Source of the DNA: CAYZPE01 sp046050145
GTDB lineage: Bacteria; Patescibacteriota; Minisyncoccia; Phycocordibacterales; CAYZPE01
DNA: 5,789 bases
Reading direction: 5' to 3'
Assembly (NCBI GenBank): GCA_046050145.1
Contig: JBJOQC010000020.1
Location: forward strand, 1 to 5,789
Part shown: piece by piece, positions 1 through 4,244 of the stretch
Layout of the letters: each line of letters opens with the position of its first letter
Numbering within the stretch: the stretch's first letter is position 1
The notes under the pieces: model-generated
The model's database searches: none
Told to the model about the DNA's origin: nothing
The model's input: the letters and a program-made list of their open reading frames with translations, nothing else
Program-made: the position numbers and the translations under genes

Positions 1-1
1 T

Positions 2-265
2 TCATACACCTCAAAAGGTTTTACACCGTTTATAATTGAAGTAAGTCTTGGTGAATCAGTGCGATTTATAAATAGTAGAAGTGATAGGGCTTTGTGGGTT
101 ACCTCTACTCATCCAGCAGGGGCAGCAGAGTACTATGCTGGTTTCTCAGGTTCAAAGTCGCTTGCTAGAGGCGAATCATTCACTGTTCCTTTTACTAAGG
201 TGGGAGCATGGAGCTATAAAAATCTCAATGACGGAAGTCATCAAGGGGTGATTTTGGTGAAATAA
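2..265 (+). CDS. Cupredoxin-like domain protein, 5'-truncated by window edge (paralog 1)
   Basis: The reading frame is open from position 2 and ends at a TAA at 263-265, so only the C-terminal 87 residues are in the window; the GTG at 59 is internal, because the upstream residues (SYTSKGFTPFIIEV) match the next gene. The domain is a cupredoxin-type beta sandwich: the FTPFIIEVSLGESVRF strand pair, a GFSGSKSLARGESF segment and a final GAWSYKNLND strand ending in GVILV. By hand alignment it is about 64% identical (55 of 86) to the downstream gene, so the two are tandem duplicates. The usual blue-copper ligands are not recognisable: the first histidine position is occupied by ALWV, and the usual YH.H element reads YKNLN. 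One HP pair (STHP) and one His two residues before the GV strand remain. The N-terminus, probably a membrane anchor as in the paralog, lies outside the window. Function unknown; probably exported and anchored. Confidence 0.8.
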   Translation, partial: SYTSKGFTPFIIEVSLGESVRFINSRSDRALWVTSTHPAGAAEYYAGFSGSKSLARGESFTVPFTKVGAWSYKNLNDGSHQGVILVK

Positions 266-274
266 ACAATAAAT

Positions 275-305
275 AAAAAACTGAGTTTGTATGCTCAGTT
301 TTTTT
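275..305 (+). terminator. Rho-independent terminator after cupredoxin paralog 1
   Basis: The arms AAAAAACTGAG (275-285) and CTCAGTTTTTT (294-304) pair perfectly around an 8-nt loop, and the run of T continues to 305. It begins 9 nt after the stop codon. This separates the two paralogs into independent transcription units rather than one operon. Confidence 0.85.
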
Positions 306-309
306 GTGT

Positions 310-339
310 CAGACAATAAAACTCATAATAGGGTATACT
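310..339 (+). promoter_or_regulatory. Candidate sigma-70 promoter for cupredoxin paralog 2
   Basis: A -10 box TATACT (334-339) lies 18 bp after a weak -35 CAGACA (310-315). Transcription would start near 346 and give a leader of about 31 nt with no Shine-Dalgarno. A second possible -10, TAATCT at 365-370, would place the start at the ATG itself (377) but has no visible -35. Sequence alone does not decide between them. Confidence 0.5.
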
Positions 340-376
340 AGACGTAGACGAGTTTTTATTATCTTAATCTATTCTT

Positions 377-808
377 ATGAAAAATCTAATCATTCTGATT
401 GTCGTTGTTCTTCTTGCTGTATGGGGTTTCTCATATTTTAAGAAAGATACAGATATGGAAGTAAAGGAAGTTGAAAAGGTTGTAAGTTATTCAAAGACAC
501 AACCTTCACTCCGCGCTTCTGCGGACGGAATAACGGTAATCTCGTATACAGCAAAAGGCTTCACTCCATTTATTGTTGAGGTGCAAGTTGGTGAGACTGT
601 TCGTTTCGTAAACAATAGAAGTGATAAGGCTCTTCGTGTTGTTTCAACTAGTCCGGACAATAGTGATCTCTTTTATCCAGGCTTTTCCGCAGCCTCTTCG
701 ATTGCAAAAGGTGAGACATTCGAACTTCCATTTACTAAAGTTGGTGCATGGAGCTTTACGAATCTCAATGATGATTCACAGCAAGGTGTGATTATCGTAA
801 CAGAATAG
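377..808 (+). CDS. Membrane-anchored cupredoxin-like protein lacking copper ligands (paralog 2)
   Basis: A 143-residue protein. Residues 4-20 form a hydrophobic helix after a short positive N-terminus, with no signal-peptidase site evident and no lipobox cysteine, so it is probably a membrane anchor with the rest outside. Residues 24-50 are a charged linker. Residues 52-142 are a cupredoxin-type beta sandwich with TPFIVEVQVGETVRFVN, YPGFSAASSIAKGETF and PFTKVGAWSF. Copper-binding cupredoxins of this type carry a His after the VNN.D stretch and a W.YH.HLNP element near the end; here these read ALRV and WSFTNLNDD, there is no Cys or His anywhere in the domain, and the Met site is Gln. It should therefore not bind type-1 copper. 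ATG 377 is the first start that includes the anchor; there is no Shine-Dalgarno. It is a tandem duplicate of the preceding gene. A structural or ligand-binding role is a guess. Confidence 0.85.
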   Translation: MKNLIILIVVVLLAVWGFSYFKKDTDMEVKEVEKVVSYSKTQPSLRASADGITVISYTAKGFTPFIVEVQVGETVRFVNNRSDKALRVVSTSPDNSDLFYPGFSAASSIAKGETFELPFTKVGAWSFTNLNDDSQQGVIIVTE

Positions 809-833
809 TAAAATCAAAAAATAGAAATAAATG

Positions 834-864
834 AAAAACCCCGCGACTGTGTCGCGGGGTTTTG
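834..864. terminator. Bidirectional terminator between convergent genes
   Basis: A perfect 9-bp stem CCCCGCGAC (839-847) / GTCGCGGGG (851-859) with a 3-nt loop is flanked by five A on the left and four T on the right, so it works in both directions. It ends the cupredoxin gene (+) and the hydroxylase-like gene (-). A near copy lies at 1781-1812. Confidence 0.9.
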
Positions 865-880
865 GTTTGATGAATCACCT

Positions 881-1702
881 TCATGTTTTTGCTCGTCGTC
901 CCATTTTCCAGTTAGCGAACCTGTCGAGTTGGCGAATGGGCCATATTGGCTTTGGTGACGCGGCTTCTTCGATGTGGGCCACTGTTCCATCCTGATACAG
1001 AATGTTTGGCATCTTGAATGTGCCAAATACCCAGTCAGCGAGTGGAAGCAGGAAGAATCCCGAAATGCACTCATTGCATAAAATGTCGAGGTGGTGGCGA
1101 AAATGGAACATGTAGATTTTTTTCCAAAAATTTCCCTTCCATCCAGGAATATTGATTCTTGGTTTCCACCATGTTTCAAATGACCAATGCTCGATCGCAT
1201 GTGCGATTTCGTAGAGGCACATCGCACATGCGATTGTTGCATATCCAACAAGGAGTATGGGAACTTCGGGGAGCACGATTTGAAGTGGTACAAAGAACAG
1301 GCTCGCAAATACCGAAAATCCCAGAAGTGACCACCATGGGAAAAACGAACTCTCGTGTTGCTCTTCTTTCACGATAGGGTAGTTGTTGCAGACTCTGCCT
1401 AGTTTCGAATCTGGTTCCAGACGAATTCTCACGGTCGTCAAAGCGTGATGTTTTGTGTGTGCTGTGTAGAGGTTGCCTAATCCTGGGATAACCCGAGCGT
1501 GGAGAATGTATCGATGGAATGGATGCTCAAAAAAGCAGGTTGCCAAGTGCATGCAGATGAATATGAGAACATATGTCCATGGAGATGCACTGAAGCTTTG
1601 CGGAGCTACAAGCCACGCAAAGTATACGAATGGAGCAAGAGAGAAGATGATTGTGATCACAAAGAGCAGGGGTGAAAACGGTTTTGGTTTTGACGCTTCC
1701 AT
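881..1702 (-). CDS. Fatty acid hydroxylase / sterol desaturase superfamily membrane protein
   Basis: A 273-residue polytopic membrane protein with hydrophobic segments near residues 11-33, 42-58, 120-145 and 147-167. It carries the histidine boxes of the superfamily that binds a di-iron centre and uses O2 to hydroxylate or desaturate lipids: HPFHRYILH (60-68), HTKHH (82-86), HAIEH (168-172) and HFRHH (200-204), followed by the family-typical D-W-V-F-G-T (223-228). All boxes look intact, so it is probably active; the substrate (fatty acid, sterol or carotenoid-like lipid) cannot be read from sequence. ATG 1702 has an AAAGGA Shine-Dalgarno (1710-1715) 7 nt upstream, and an extended -10 lies about 60 bp upstream. 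It is higher in GC than the flanking AT-rich genes and is framed by two near-identical terminators, so it may be an acquired gene. A lipid-modifying oxygenase is unexpected if the host is a CPR bacterium, a group generally lacking fatty acid synthesis. Confidence 0.88.
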   Translation of the reverse strand: MEASKPKPFSPLLFVITIIFSLAPFVYFAWLVAPQSFSASPWTYVLIFICMHLATCFFEHPFHRYILHARVIPGLGNLYTAHTKHHALTTVRIRLEPDSKLGRVCNNYPIVKEEQHESSFFPWWSLLGFSVFASLFFVPLQIVLPEVPILLVGYATIACAMCLYEIAHAIEHWSFETWWKPRINIPGWKGNFWKKIYMFHFRHHLDILCNECISGFFLLPLADWVFGTFKMPNILYQDGTVAHIEEAASPKPIWPIRQLDRFANWKMGRRAKT

Positions 1703-1758
1703 ACAAAGGTCCTTTCGAGGTAGTGGTTTGTATTAAAACTTTTCACGATTCTTTTGAG

Positions 1759-1767
1759 ATTATAGCA
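1759..1767 (-). promoter_or_regulatory. Extended -10 promoter of the hydroxylase-like gene
   Basis: Read on the minus strand, TGCTATAAT is a perfect extended -10 (TG, one base, TATAAT). No good -35 exists at 17 bp, where the T-rich tail of the adjacent terminator lies, as expected for an extended -10 promoter. Transcription would start near 1752, leaving a leader of about 50 nt. Confidence 0.7.
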
Positions 1768-1780
1768 GTCTCTTAAAAAG

Positions 1781-1812
1781 AAAAAACCCCACGACGGATG
1801 TCGCGGGGTTTT
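1781..1812 (-). terminator. Terminator of the 1830-2711 gene
   Basis: The arms 1787-1795 and 1800-1808 form a 9-bp stem around a 4-nt loop, followed on the minus strand by six T. The single mismatch is A-C in a plus-strand transcript but a G-U wobble in the minus-strand transcript, so it is built to stop minus-strand transcription. It is almost the same sequence as the terminator at 834-864, including an identical 15-mer. Confidence 0.85.
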
Positions 1813-1829
1813 GGGTTGTGGTTGCAATT

Positions 1830-2711
1830 TTACTTGCATCCACCACCTTGTTGAGGTCTGGCGTTGCGAACTCGAGGCTCGTTCATGACAAGTCTCTCGT
1901 TCGTGCCGAAGAAGTTGGCGATTTTGTCGTCCACTTTCTTTCCTTGTTGGGCGCGCTGAGCCAGCTTGGCTTGGCGTTCCATTTCGGCAGCGGCGATCGC
2001 ATCCTTCTTCATCTGCCGACGCTTCTCGATTTCTTTCATCGAAAGTCCCCAGAACTGCTGAGGGTGGTTCATCTGAGCTTTTCCCAGCGGTGAACGGTTC
2101 GACGGGACTGGTCGAAAGTTGTTGCCTTGCTTCAGGATGAAGTAGGCAGGTCCGGAAAACCCAAAGACCTCGCTGTTGATGTCTTTGCCGGGGAGCGTGT
2201 AAAACGCTCCGAACTCGTAGATCTTGTCGAAGAGGTTTTCCTTAGCCTCTTCGAGTCCAACCTTCTCGATCTCATCCAGGAGCTCGTTGAAGGGCTCGAT
2301 CCACCAAACACCTTTCGTCTTCTTTTCAGTTGCGAAGCAAGTGAACTCGATGTCTTCTCCGACGAGAAGATTGAGTTCTTCCGTTGAGAGGGATCGAGGC
2401 ACTCCTTCGTACCGAATCACTGCCGCACGGAAAATCCGAAGGTTTTCCATGTGAAGAAAAAATCCGAACGGCGGACGGTATTCTTCACCGTTCCGTTCGA
2501 CCCCTTTCTTGTACGCCAGATAAGCCTCCTGTTCGAGAGTGGGGGTTCCGCAGATTTTGTCGAGTTCCAACATTTCTTCCCAGGAGATTTCCTTGGAATT
2601 CATGAGGGTCTCGAGTCGAGTCCGCGCCTTGGGCTCTTTGCCATGGGGCAGGCCCTCGGCAGAAAGCTGAAGATTCGTTCCGAAATCCCGATTTTGCAGT
2701 GATGCTGTCAT
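1830..2711 (-). CDS. Unrecognised 293-residue soluble protein under a strong, apparently controlled promoter
   Basis: I do not recognise the family. There is no signal peptide and no membrane segment. Residues 1-40 are polar and probably flexible; 41-220 look like a folded alpha/beta domain rich in aromatics (PPFGFFLHMENLRIF, KGVWWIEPFNELLDEIEKV, YEFGAFYTLPGKD, FGFSGPAYFILKQG); 225-264 form one long charged helix rich in K, R, E, A and Q (EIEKRRQMKKDAIAAAEMER onward), perhaps a coiled coil; the tail is basic and ends in GGGCK. No enzyme motif such as a Walker box or metal cluster is visible. The start at 2711 is firm: AAAGGAG (2718-2724) sits 6 nt upstream. GC content (about 48-57% in sampled lines) is clearly above the cupredoxin, smpB and ftsH genes, with frequent GAG, CTC and AAG codons, which suggests different ancestry or strong expression. 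The perfect promoter, palindrome and structured leader upstream suggest high but regulated output. Confidence 0.85.
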   Translation of the reverse strand: MTASLQNRDFGTNLQLSAEGLPHGKEPKARTRLETLMNSKEISWEEMLELDKICGTPTLEQEAYLAYKKGVERNGEEYRPPFGFFLHMENLRIFRAAVIRYEGVPRSLSTEELNLLVGEDIEFTCFATEKKTKGVWWIEPFNELLDEIEKVGLEEAKENLFDKIYEFGAFYTLPGKDINSEVFGFSGPAYFILKQGNNFRPVPSNRSPLGKAQMNHPQQFWGLSMKEIEKRRQMKKDAIAAAEMERQAKLAQRAQQGKKVDDKIANFFGTNERLVMNEPRVRNARPQQGGGCK

Positions 2712-2817
2712 AGACAGCTCCTTTCTTTTGCCCCTATATTTAGGGGTGGTTGTTTGTGGTAACGAGCCACTATTGTTTAGTTAACGAGAACATCTCGTTA
2801 ACTGTCTAAAGACCTTC
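2712..2817 (-). promoter_or_regulatory. Structured 5' leader of the 1830-2711 gene
   Basis: From the predicted start near 2818 the leader is about 107 nt. It can form three elements: a 7-bp long-range pairing of 2802-2808 with 2711-2717 (TAGACAG with CTGTCTA), which covers the spacer between Shine-Dalgarno and start and the A of the ATG; an 11-bp hairpin (2779-2803); and a CCCCTA/TAGGGG hairpin (2731-2746, 4-nt loop) just upstream of the Shine-Dalgarno. It matches no riboswitch class I can name. Confidence 0.5.
2779..2803. promoter_or_regulatory. 25-bp perfect palindrome, candidate operator or leader hairpin
   Basis: The arms AGTTAACGAGA (2779-2789) and TCTCGTTAACT (2793-2803) are perfect complements around a 3-base centre. 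The palindrome spans about +15 to +40 of the predicted minus-strand transcript, a typical place for a repressor roadblock. A third half-site, GGTAACGAG, occurs at 2758-2766 in the same orientation as the first arm. No regulator gene is in the window. Confidence 0.65.
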
Positions 2818-2824
2818 TATATAC

Positions 2825-2853
2825 ATTATATACCAATATAGTCTATTTGTCAA
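2825..2853 (-). promoter_or_regulatory. Perfect consensus sigma-70 promoter of the 1830-2711 gene
   Basis: On the minus strand a perfect -35 TTGACA (2848-2853) is followed by exactly 17 bp and a perfect -10 TATAAT (2825-2830). All twelve bases and the spacing match consensus, which is rare for natural promoters. Transcription should start near 2818. Confidence 0.85.
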
Positions 2854-3075
2854 TACATTAAATTGAGTCTTTTTGGGACTTACATGGGCGGAATCGGTCA
2901 CGAATCACTAAGTTTTTTTGGTGAGAATCGAGCGTCAGCTCACATCAGTATTTTTATTCGCAGGCTCTAAAAATACTGTGTGGCTCCTGCCCGGGCTCGT
3001 CTGTCGCAAAGCGACAGGACTCCGCCTGTTCGATTCCGCATGCGGGCAAAGCAGTTTGCTCGCTCCACTCCACTT
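2854..3075. other. Non-coding, hairpin-rich spacer with tmRNA-end-like fragments
   Basis: No credible gene lies here. It contains a 13-bp copy of the tmRNA T-arm/acceptor region (2884-2896), a GAGC/GCTC hairpin (2930-2941), a long stem (2941-2982), a CTGTCGC/GCGACAG hairpin with AAA loop (3001-3017), a 12-bp inverted copy of the tmRNA T-arm (3028-3039) merging into the palindrome CCGCATGCGG (3036-3045), a GCAAA/TTTGC hairpin (about 3046-3059), and CTCCACTC (3063-3070), an inverted copy of the tmRNA 3' edge. The part from about 2980 is much richer in GC than the rest. It does not fold into a complete tRNA. Confidence 0.6.
2941..2982. repeat. Long inverted repeat (strong hairpin)
   Basis: CAGTATTTTTA (2946-2956) pairs perfectly with TAAAAATACTG (2968-2978) around an 11-nt loop; past a single unpaired T, CACA (2941-2944) also pairs with TGTG (2979-2982), giving 15 bp. 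There is no T-run next to it on either strand, so it is not an ordinary terminator. Confidence 0.75.
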
Positions 3076-3104
3076 AAAAAACAAAAGCGCCCAAAAAGGG
3101 CGCT
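3076..3104 (-). terminator. tmRNA terminator
   Basis: On the minus strand AGCGCCC (3098-3104) pairs with GGGCGCT (3086-3092) around a five-T loop and is followed by TTTGTTTTTT. It lies 15 nt past the mature tmRNA 3' end. Confidence 0.9.
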
Positions 3105-3118
3105 AATGTTTTTACGAG

Positions 3119-3516
3119 TGGAGATGGGCGGAATCGAACCGCCGTGCAAGATATAATCAATATATGCATCTACAAAGTGTAGTTTACCTCGGGGTGTTTA
3201 AGCATGATTAGATTAGAGATAAACGAGACTCTAGATATGCCGAGCTCTTTGTTTCAAACATTCCTCGAGCGGGGGAGTGTTCTATTCCGAAAGGGTGACA
3301 TATATGTACTCATTACGGATGTAGAGTACACACACGTCGCTTAGGCGTTAGCGTAAGCGAAGGCAAAATCGTTGGCTCCAAAATATGGAGAAACAAGTGA
3401 CTTTGCTTTTGTAACTAAGTTTTTTGCACTTAATTGTTTTCCAACAGTTTCAAGAGATGTTGGAGCTCTACTTTGCACATATATTGATCTGTATCCTGTC
3501 TAGGCCGATCATCCCC
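3119..3516 (-). ncRNA. ssrA: Transfer-messenger RNA (tmRNA)
   Basis: This RNA of about 398 nt rescues stalled ribosomes with SmpB. The 5' end GGGGATG (3516-3510) pairs with the 3' end CATCTCC (3126-3120), with a G-U wobble at the third pair, the identity mark for alanyl-tRNA synthetase. The T-arm is GGCGG, loop TTCGATT, CCGCC (3127-3143). The D-like region carries TAGACAGG. Helix P2 is an 11-bp perfect pairing of 3478-3488 with 3156-3166, closing the molecule. Just before the tag, CCAACA and TGTTGG form the likely first pseudoknot stem; after it, TGTACTC/GAGTACA (3305-3330) begins a later pseudoknot. The CCA end is not encoded (CTC follows the discriminator A). No clear promoter precedes it, so it may be cut from an smpB read-through transcript. 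The 5' boundary is firm from the acceptor pairing; internal pseudoknots are only sketched. Confidence 0.93.
3341..3427 (-). other. tmRNA tag-peptide reading frame
   Basis: The frame ends at TAA (3341-3343), inside a 7-bp stem TCGCTTA/TAAGCGA matching the usual P5 arrangement. The best resume codon is GCA at 3425-3427, nucleotide 90 of the RNA as in E. coli, preceded by TTAAGT. The tag would be 28 residues: it starts AKNLVTKAKSLVSPYFG and ends ANDFAFAYANA. The last 11 residues alone resemble a classic short tag (E. coli ANDENYALAA), so a resume point at GCC 3374-3376 is the alternative. The small hydrophobic end fits a protease degron. Confidence 0.65.
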
Positions 3517-3521
3517 GAATT

Positions 3522-3583
3522 AAAAAAGCTGTTAGCTTCTAGCTACCAGCTGTTAGTTCTCAAGATAGTAAAAGCTAACAGCT
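3522..3583 (-). terminator. Repeat-built terminator or attenuator between smpB and ssrA
   Basis: On the minus strand the arm AGCTGTTAGCTT (3572-3583) pairs over 12 perfect bp with AAGCTAACAGCT (3527-3538) across a 33-nt loop and is followed at once by a T run (3526-3522). Inside the loop a second copy (3548-3556) can pair with the same upstream arm over 9 bp, a competing fold without the T run. The mature tmRNA begins only 6 nt after the T run. Confidence 0.6.
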
Positions 3584-3605
3584 AACACCTAAAAGCTCTA
3601 AGCTA
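3527..3605. repeat. AGCTGTTAG short repeat cluster
   Basis: AGCTGTTAG occurs at 3527-3535 and 3548-3556, its complement CTAACAGCT at 3575-3583, and partial variants follow (AGCTAACAC, AAAGCTC, AAGCTAG) up to and over the smpB stop codon. Nearly the whole smpB-ssrA gap is made of this unit. There are no regular spacers, so it is not a CRISPR. Confidence 0.7.
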
Positions 3606-4049
3606 GTCGGAGTCTCTTTTCAATGAACGATTAATCTCTCGGTTGGTTTCTCTCTTCTTGATTGTTTCGCGCTTATCAAACTTCTTTTTTCCGCGAACAA
3701 TAGCAATTTCAACCTTGATCTTCTTACCCCTATTATACACTGAAATAGGTACTATTGTCAAACCTTTTGTATGCTCAGTTTCTCCTAGTTTTTCAATTTC
3801 AGCTTTTGTAAGAAGGAGCTTTCTGTGTCGGCGTGGCTCATAGCCTGCGGGTGTATTTGCTTGCTGAAATGGGGGAATTTCTGAGTTGATAAGATAAGCT
3901 TCATTTCCGCGTATGGTGATATGAGACCCTTCAAGGCTTCCCTGGTGTGCTCGAATTGACTTTACTTCAACACCTAAAAGCTCGATACCTGCATCGAGCT
4001 TCTCAACAATTTCATAGTTAAAATGGGCTTTTTTATTTGTTATCAACAC
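3603..4049 (-). CDS. smpB: SsrA-binding protein SmpB
   Basis: A 148-residue RNA-binding protein, close to the usual family length, that binds the tRNA-like part of tmRNA and delivers it to stalled ribosomes. The family signature runs the full length: NKKAHFNYEIVEKLDAGIEL with GVEVKSIR near the N-terminus, then GSLEGSHITIRGNEAYLIN, the basic GYEPRRHRKLLLTKAEI segment, and the C-terminal GKKKFDKRETIKKRETNREI tail that enters the mRNA channel of the ribosome. The start is not an ATG: GTG 4047-4049 is best, TTG 4044-4046 the alternative; an upstream ATGATG is out of frame and soon stops. An extended -10 lies so close that the transcript would begin at the GTG, suggesting a leaderless mRNA. It is directly upstream of ssrA on the same strand. 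Confidence 0.97.
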   Translation of the reverse strand: MLITNKKAHFNYEIVEKLDAGIELLGVEVKSIRAHQGSLEGSHITIRGNEAYLINSEIPPFQQANTPAGYEPRRHRKLLLTKAEIEKLGETEHTKGLTIVPISVYNRGKKIKVEIAIVRGKKKFDKRETIKKRETNREINRSLKRDSD

Positions 4050-4055
4050 CCTTGC

Positions 4056-4064
4056 ATCATAACA
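4056..4064 (-). promoter_or_regulatory. Extended -10 promoter of smpB
   Basis: On the minus strand TGTTATGAT is an extended -10 (TG, one base, TATGAT). Six bases (GCAAGG) separate it from the GTG start, so the usual 6-7 nt offset puts the transcription start on the start codon. The -35 position (GGCATA) is weak. Confidence 0.6.
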
Positions 4065-4088
4065 GATTATTTCACCCTTATGCCACGA

Positions 4089-4094
4089 TATACT
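4089..4094 (+). promoter_or_regulatory. Candidate -10 for the small membrane protein pair
   Basis: TATACT fits a -10 box and would start transcription near 4101, upstream of the Shine-Dalgarno at 4111-4117. An overlapping choice is TATACA at 4095-4100. No convincing -35 is present. The start points of this and the divergent smpB promoter would be about 50 bp apart. Confidence 0.4.
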
Positions 4095-4123
4095 TATACA
4101 AGAATTCTTTGGGAGGTACTCTT

Positions 4124-4222
4124 ATGAACAAACCTGGTGATGTTCTTGGAGGAATTGGAATTGTTTGCGCCGTTGTCTGTCTCGCTATTCTTTCTGTTGT
4201 CGGTTTTTTTACTTTGTATTAA
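4124..4222 (+). CDS. Tiny single-helix membrane protein (32 residues)
   Basis: The protein reads MNKPGDVLGGIGIVCAVV and continues hydrophobic to FFTLY. Residues 9-30 form one membrane helix with a glycine-rich GGIGI start and two Cys (15 and 19). ATG 4124 is chosen over the longer in-frame opening at 4037 because a near-perfect Shine-Dalgarno GGGAGGT (4111-4117) lies 6 nt upstream, and the extra N-terminus would overlap the smpB promoter and is not protein-like. A second tiny membrane gene with its own strong ribosome site follows 22 nt later, so the two are probably co-translated partners. No family recognised. Its place beside the smpB-ssrA and ftsH genes hints at a link with membrane protein quality control, but that is a guess from location. 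Confidence 0.7.
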   Translation: MNKPGDVLGGIGIVCAVVCLAILSVVGFFTLY

Positions 4223-4231
4223 TACAAAGTG

Positions 4232-4240
4232 AAGGAGGTG
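4232..4240 (+). promoter_or_regulatory. Strong Shine-Dalgarno that defines the TTG start
   Basis: AAGGAGGTG is a 9-base match to the anti-Shine-Dalgarno end of 16S rRNA. Its GGAGG core ends 6 nt before TTG 4245, the ideal spacing, whereas a GTG overlapping the motif at 4238 is too close. Confidence 0.75.
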
Positions 4241-4244
4241 TGCC

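Noticed and set aside
814..1308. 164-residue minus-strand reading frame
   Set aside because: It overlaps the hydroxylase-like gene in another frame and runs through a perfect terminator hairpin; composition is rich in Ser, Cys and His without a domain.
1818..2702. Several plus-strand frames of 73-91 residues
   Set aside because: They are antisense shadows of the GC-rich 1830-2711 gene with no ribosome sites or recognisable domains.
2779..2803. The palindrome as a LexA (SOS) box
   Set aside because: The central CGAGAACATCTCG only loosely resembles the Gram-positive SOS consensus and the perfect arms extend well beyond it, so no named regulator is claimed.
2985..3075. Possible tRNA on the plus strand with GTTCGATTCCGC and CTCCACTCCA
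   Set aside because: The T-stem has no 5' partner (CCT instead of GCGG), the acceptor ends do not pair over 7 bp, and no anticodon arm can be placed.
2918..3149. Two overlapping frames of about 60 residues on opposite strands in the spacer
   Set aside because: Both cross strong hairpins, and the minus one starts inside the tmRNA acceptor; their sequences look like translated RNA-gene flanks.
3527..3605. CRISPR-like array from the AGCTGTTAG copies
   Set aside because: The units are too short, in mixed orientation, and lack equal-length unique spacers; no cas gene is present.
4037..4123. N-terminal extension of the first tiny membrane protein
   Set aside because: The extension lies over the smpB start and promoter, has no ribosome site, and the strong Shine-Dalgarno points to ATG 4124.
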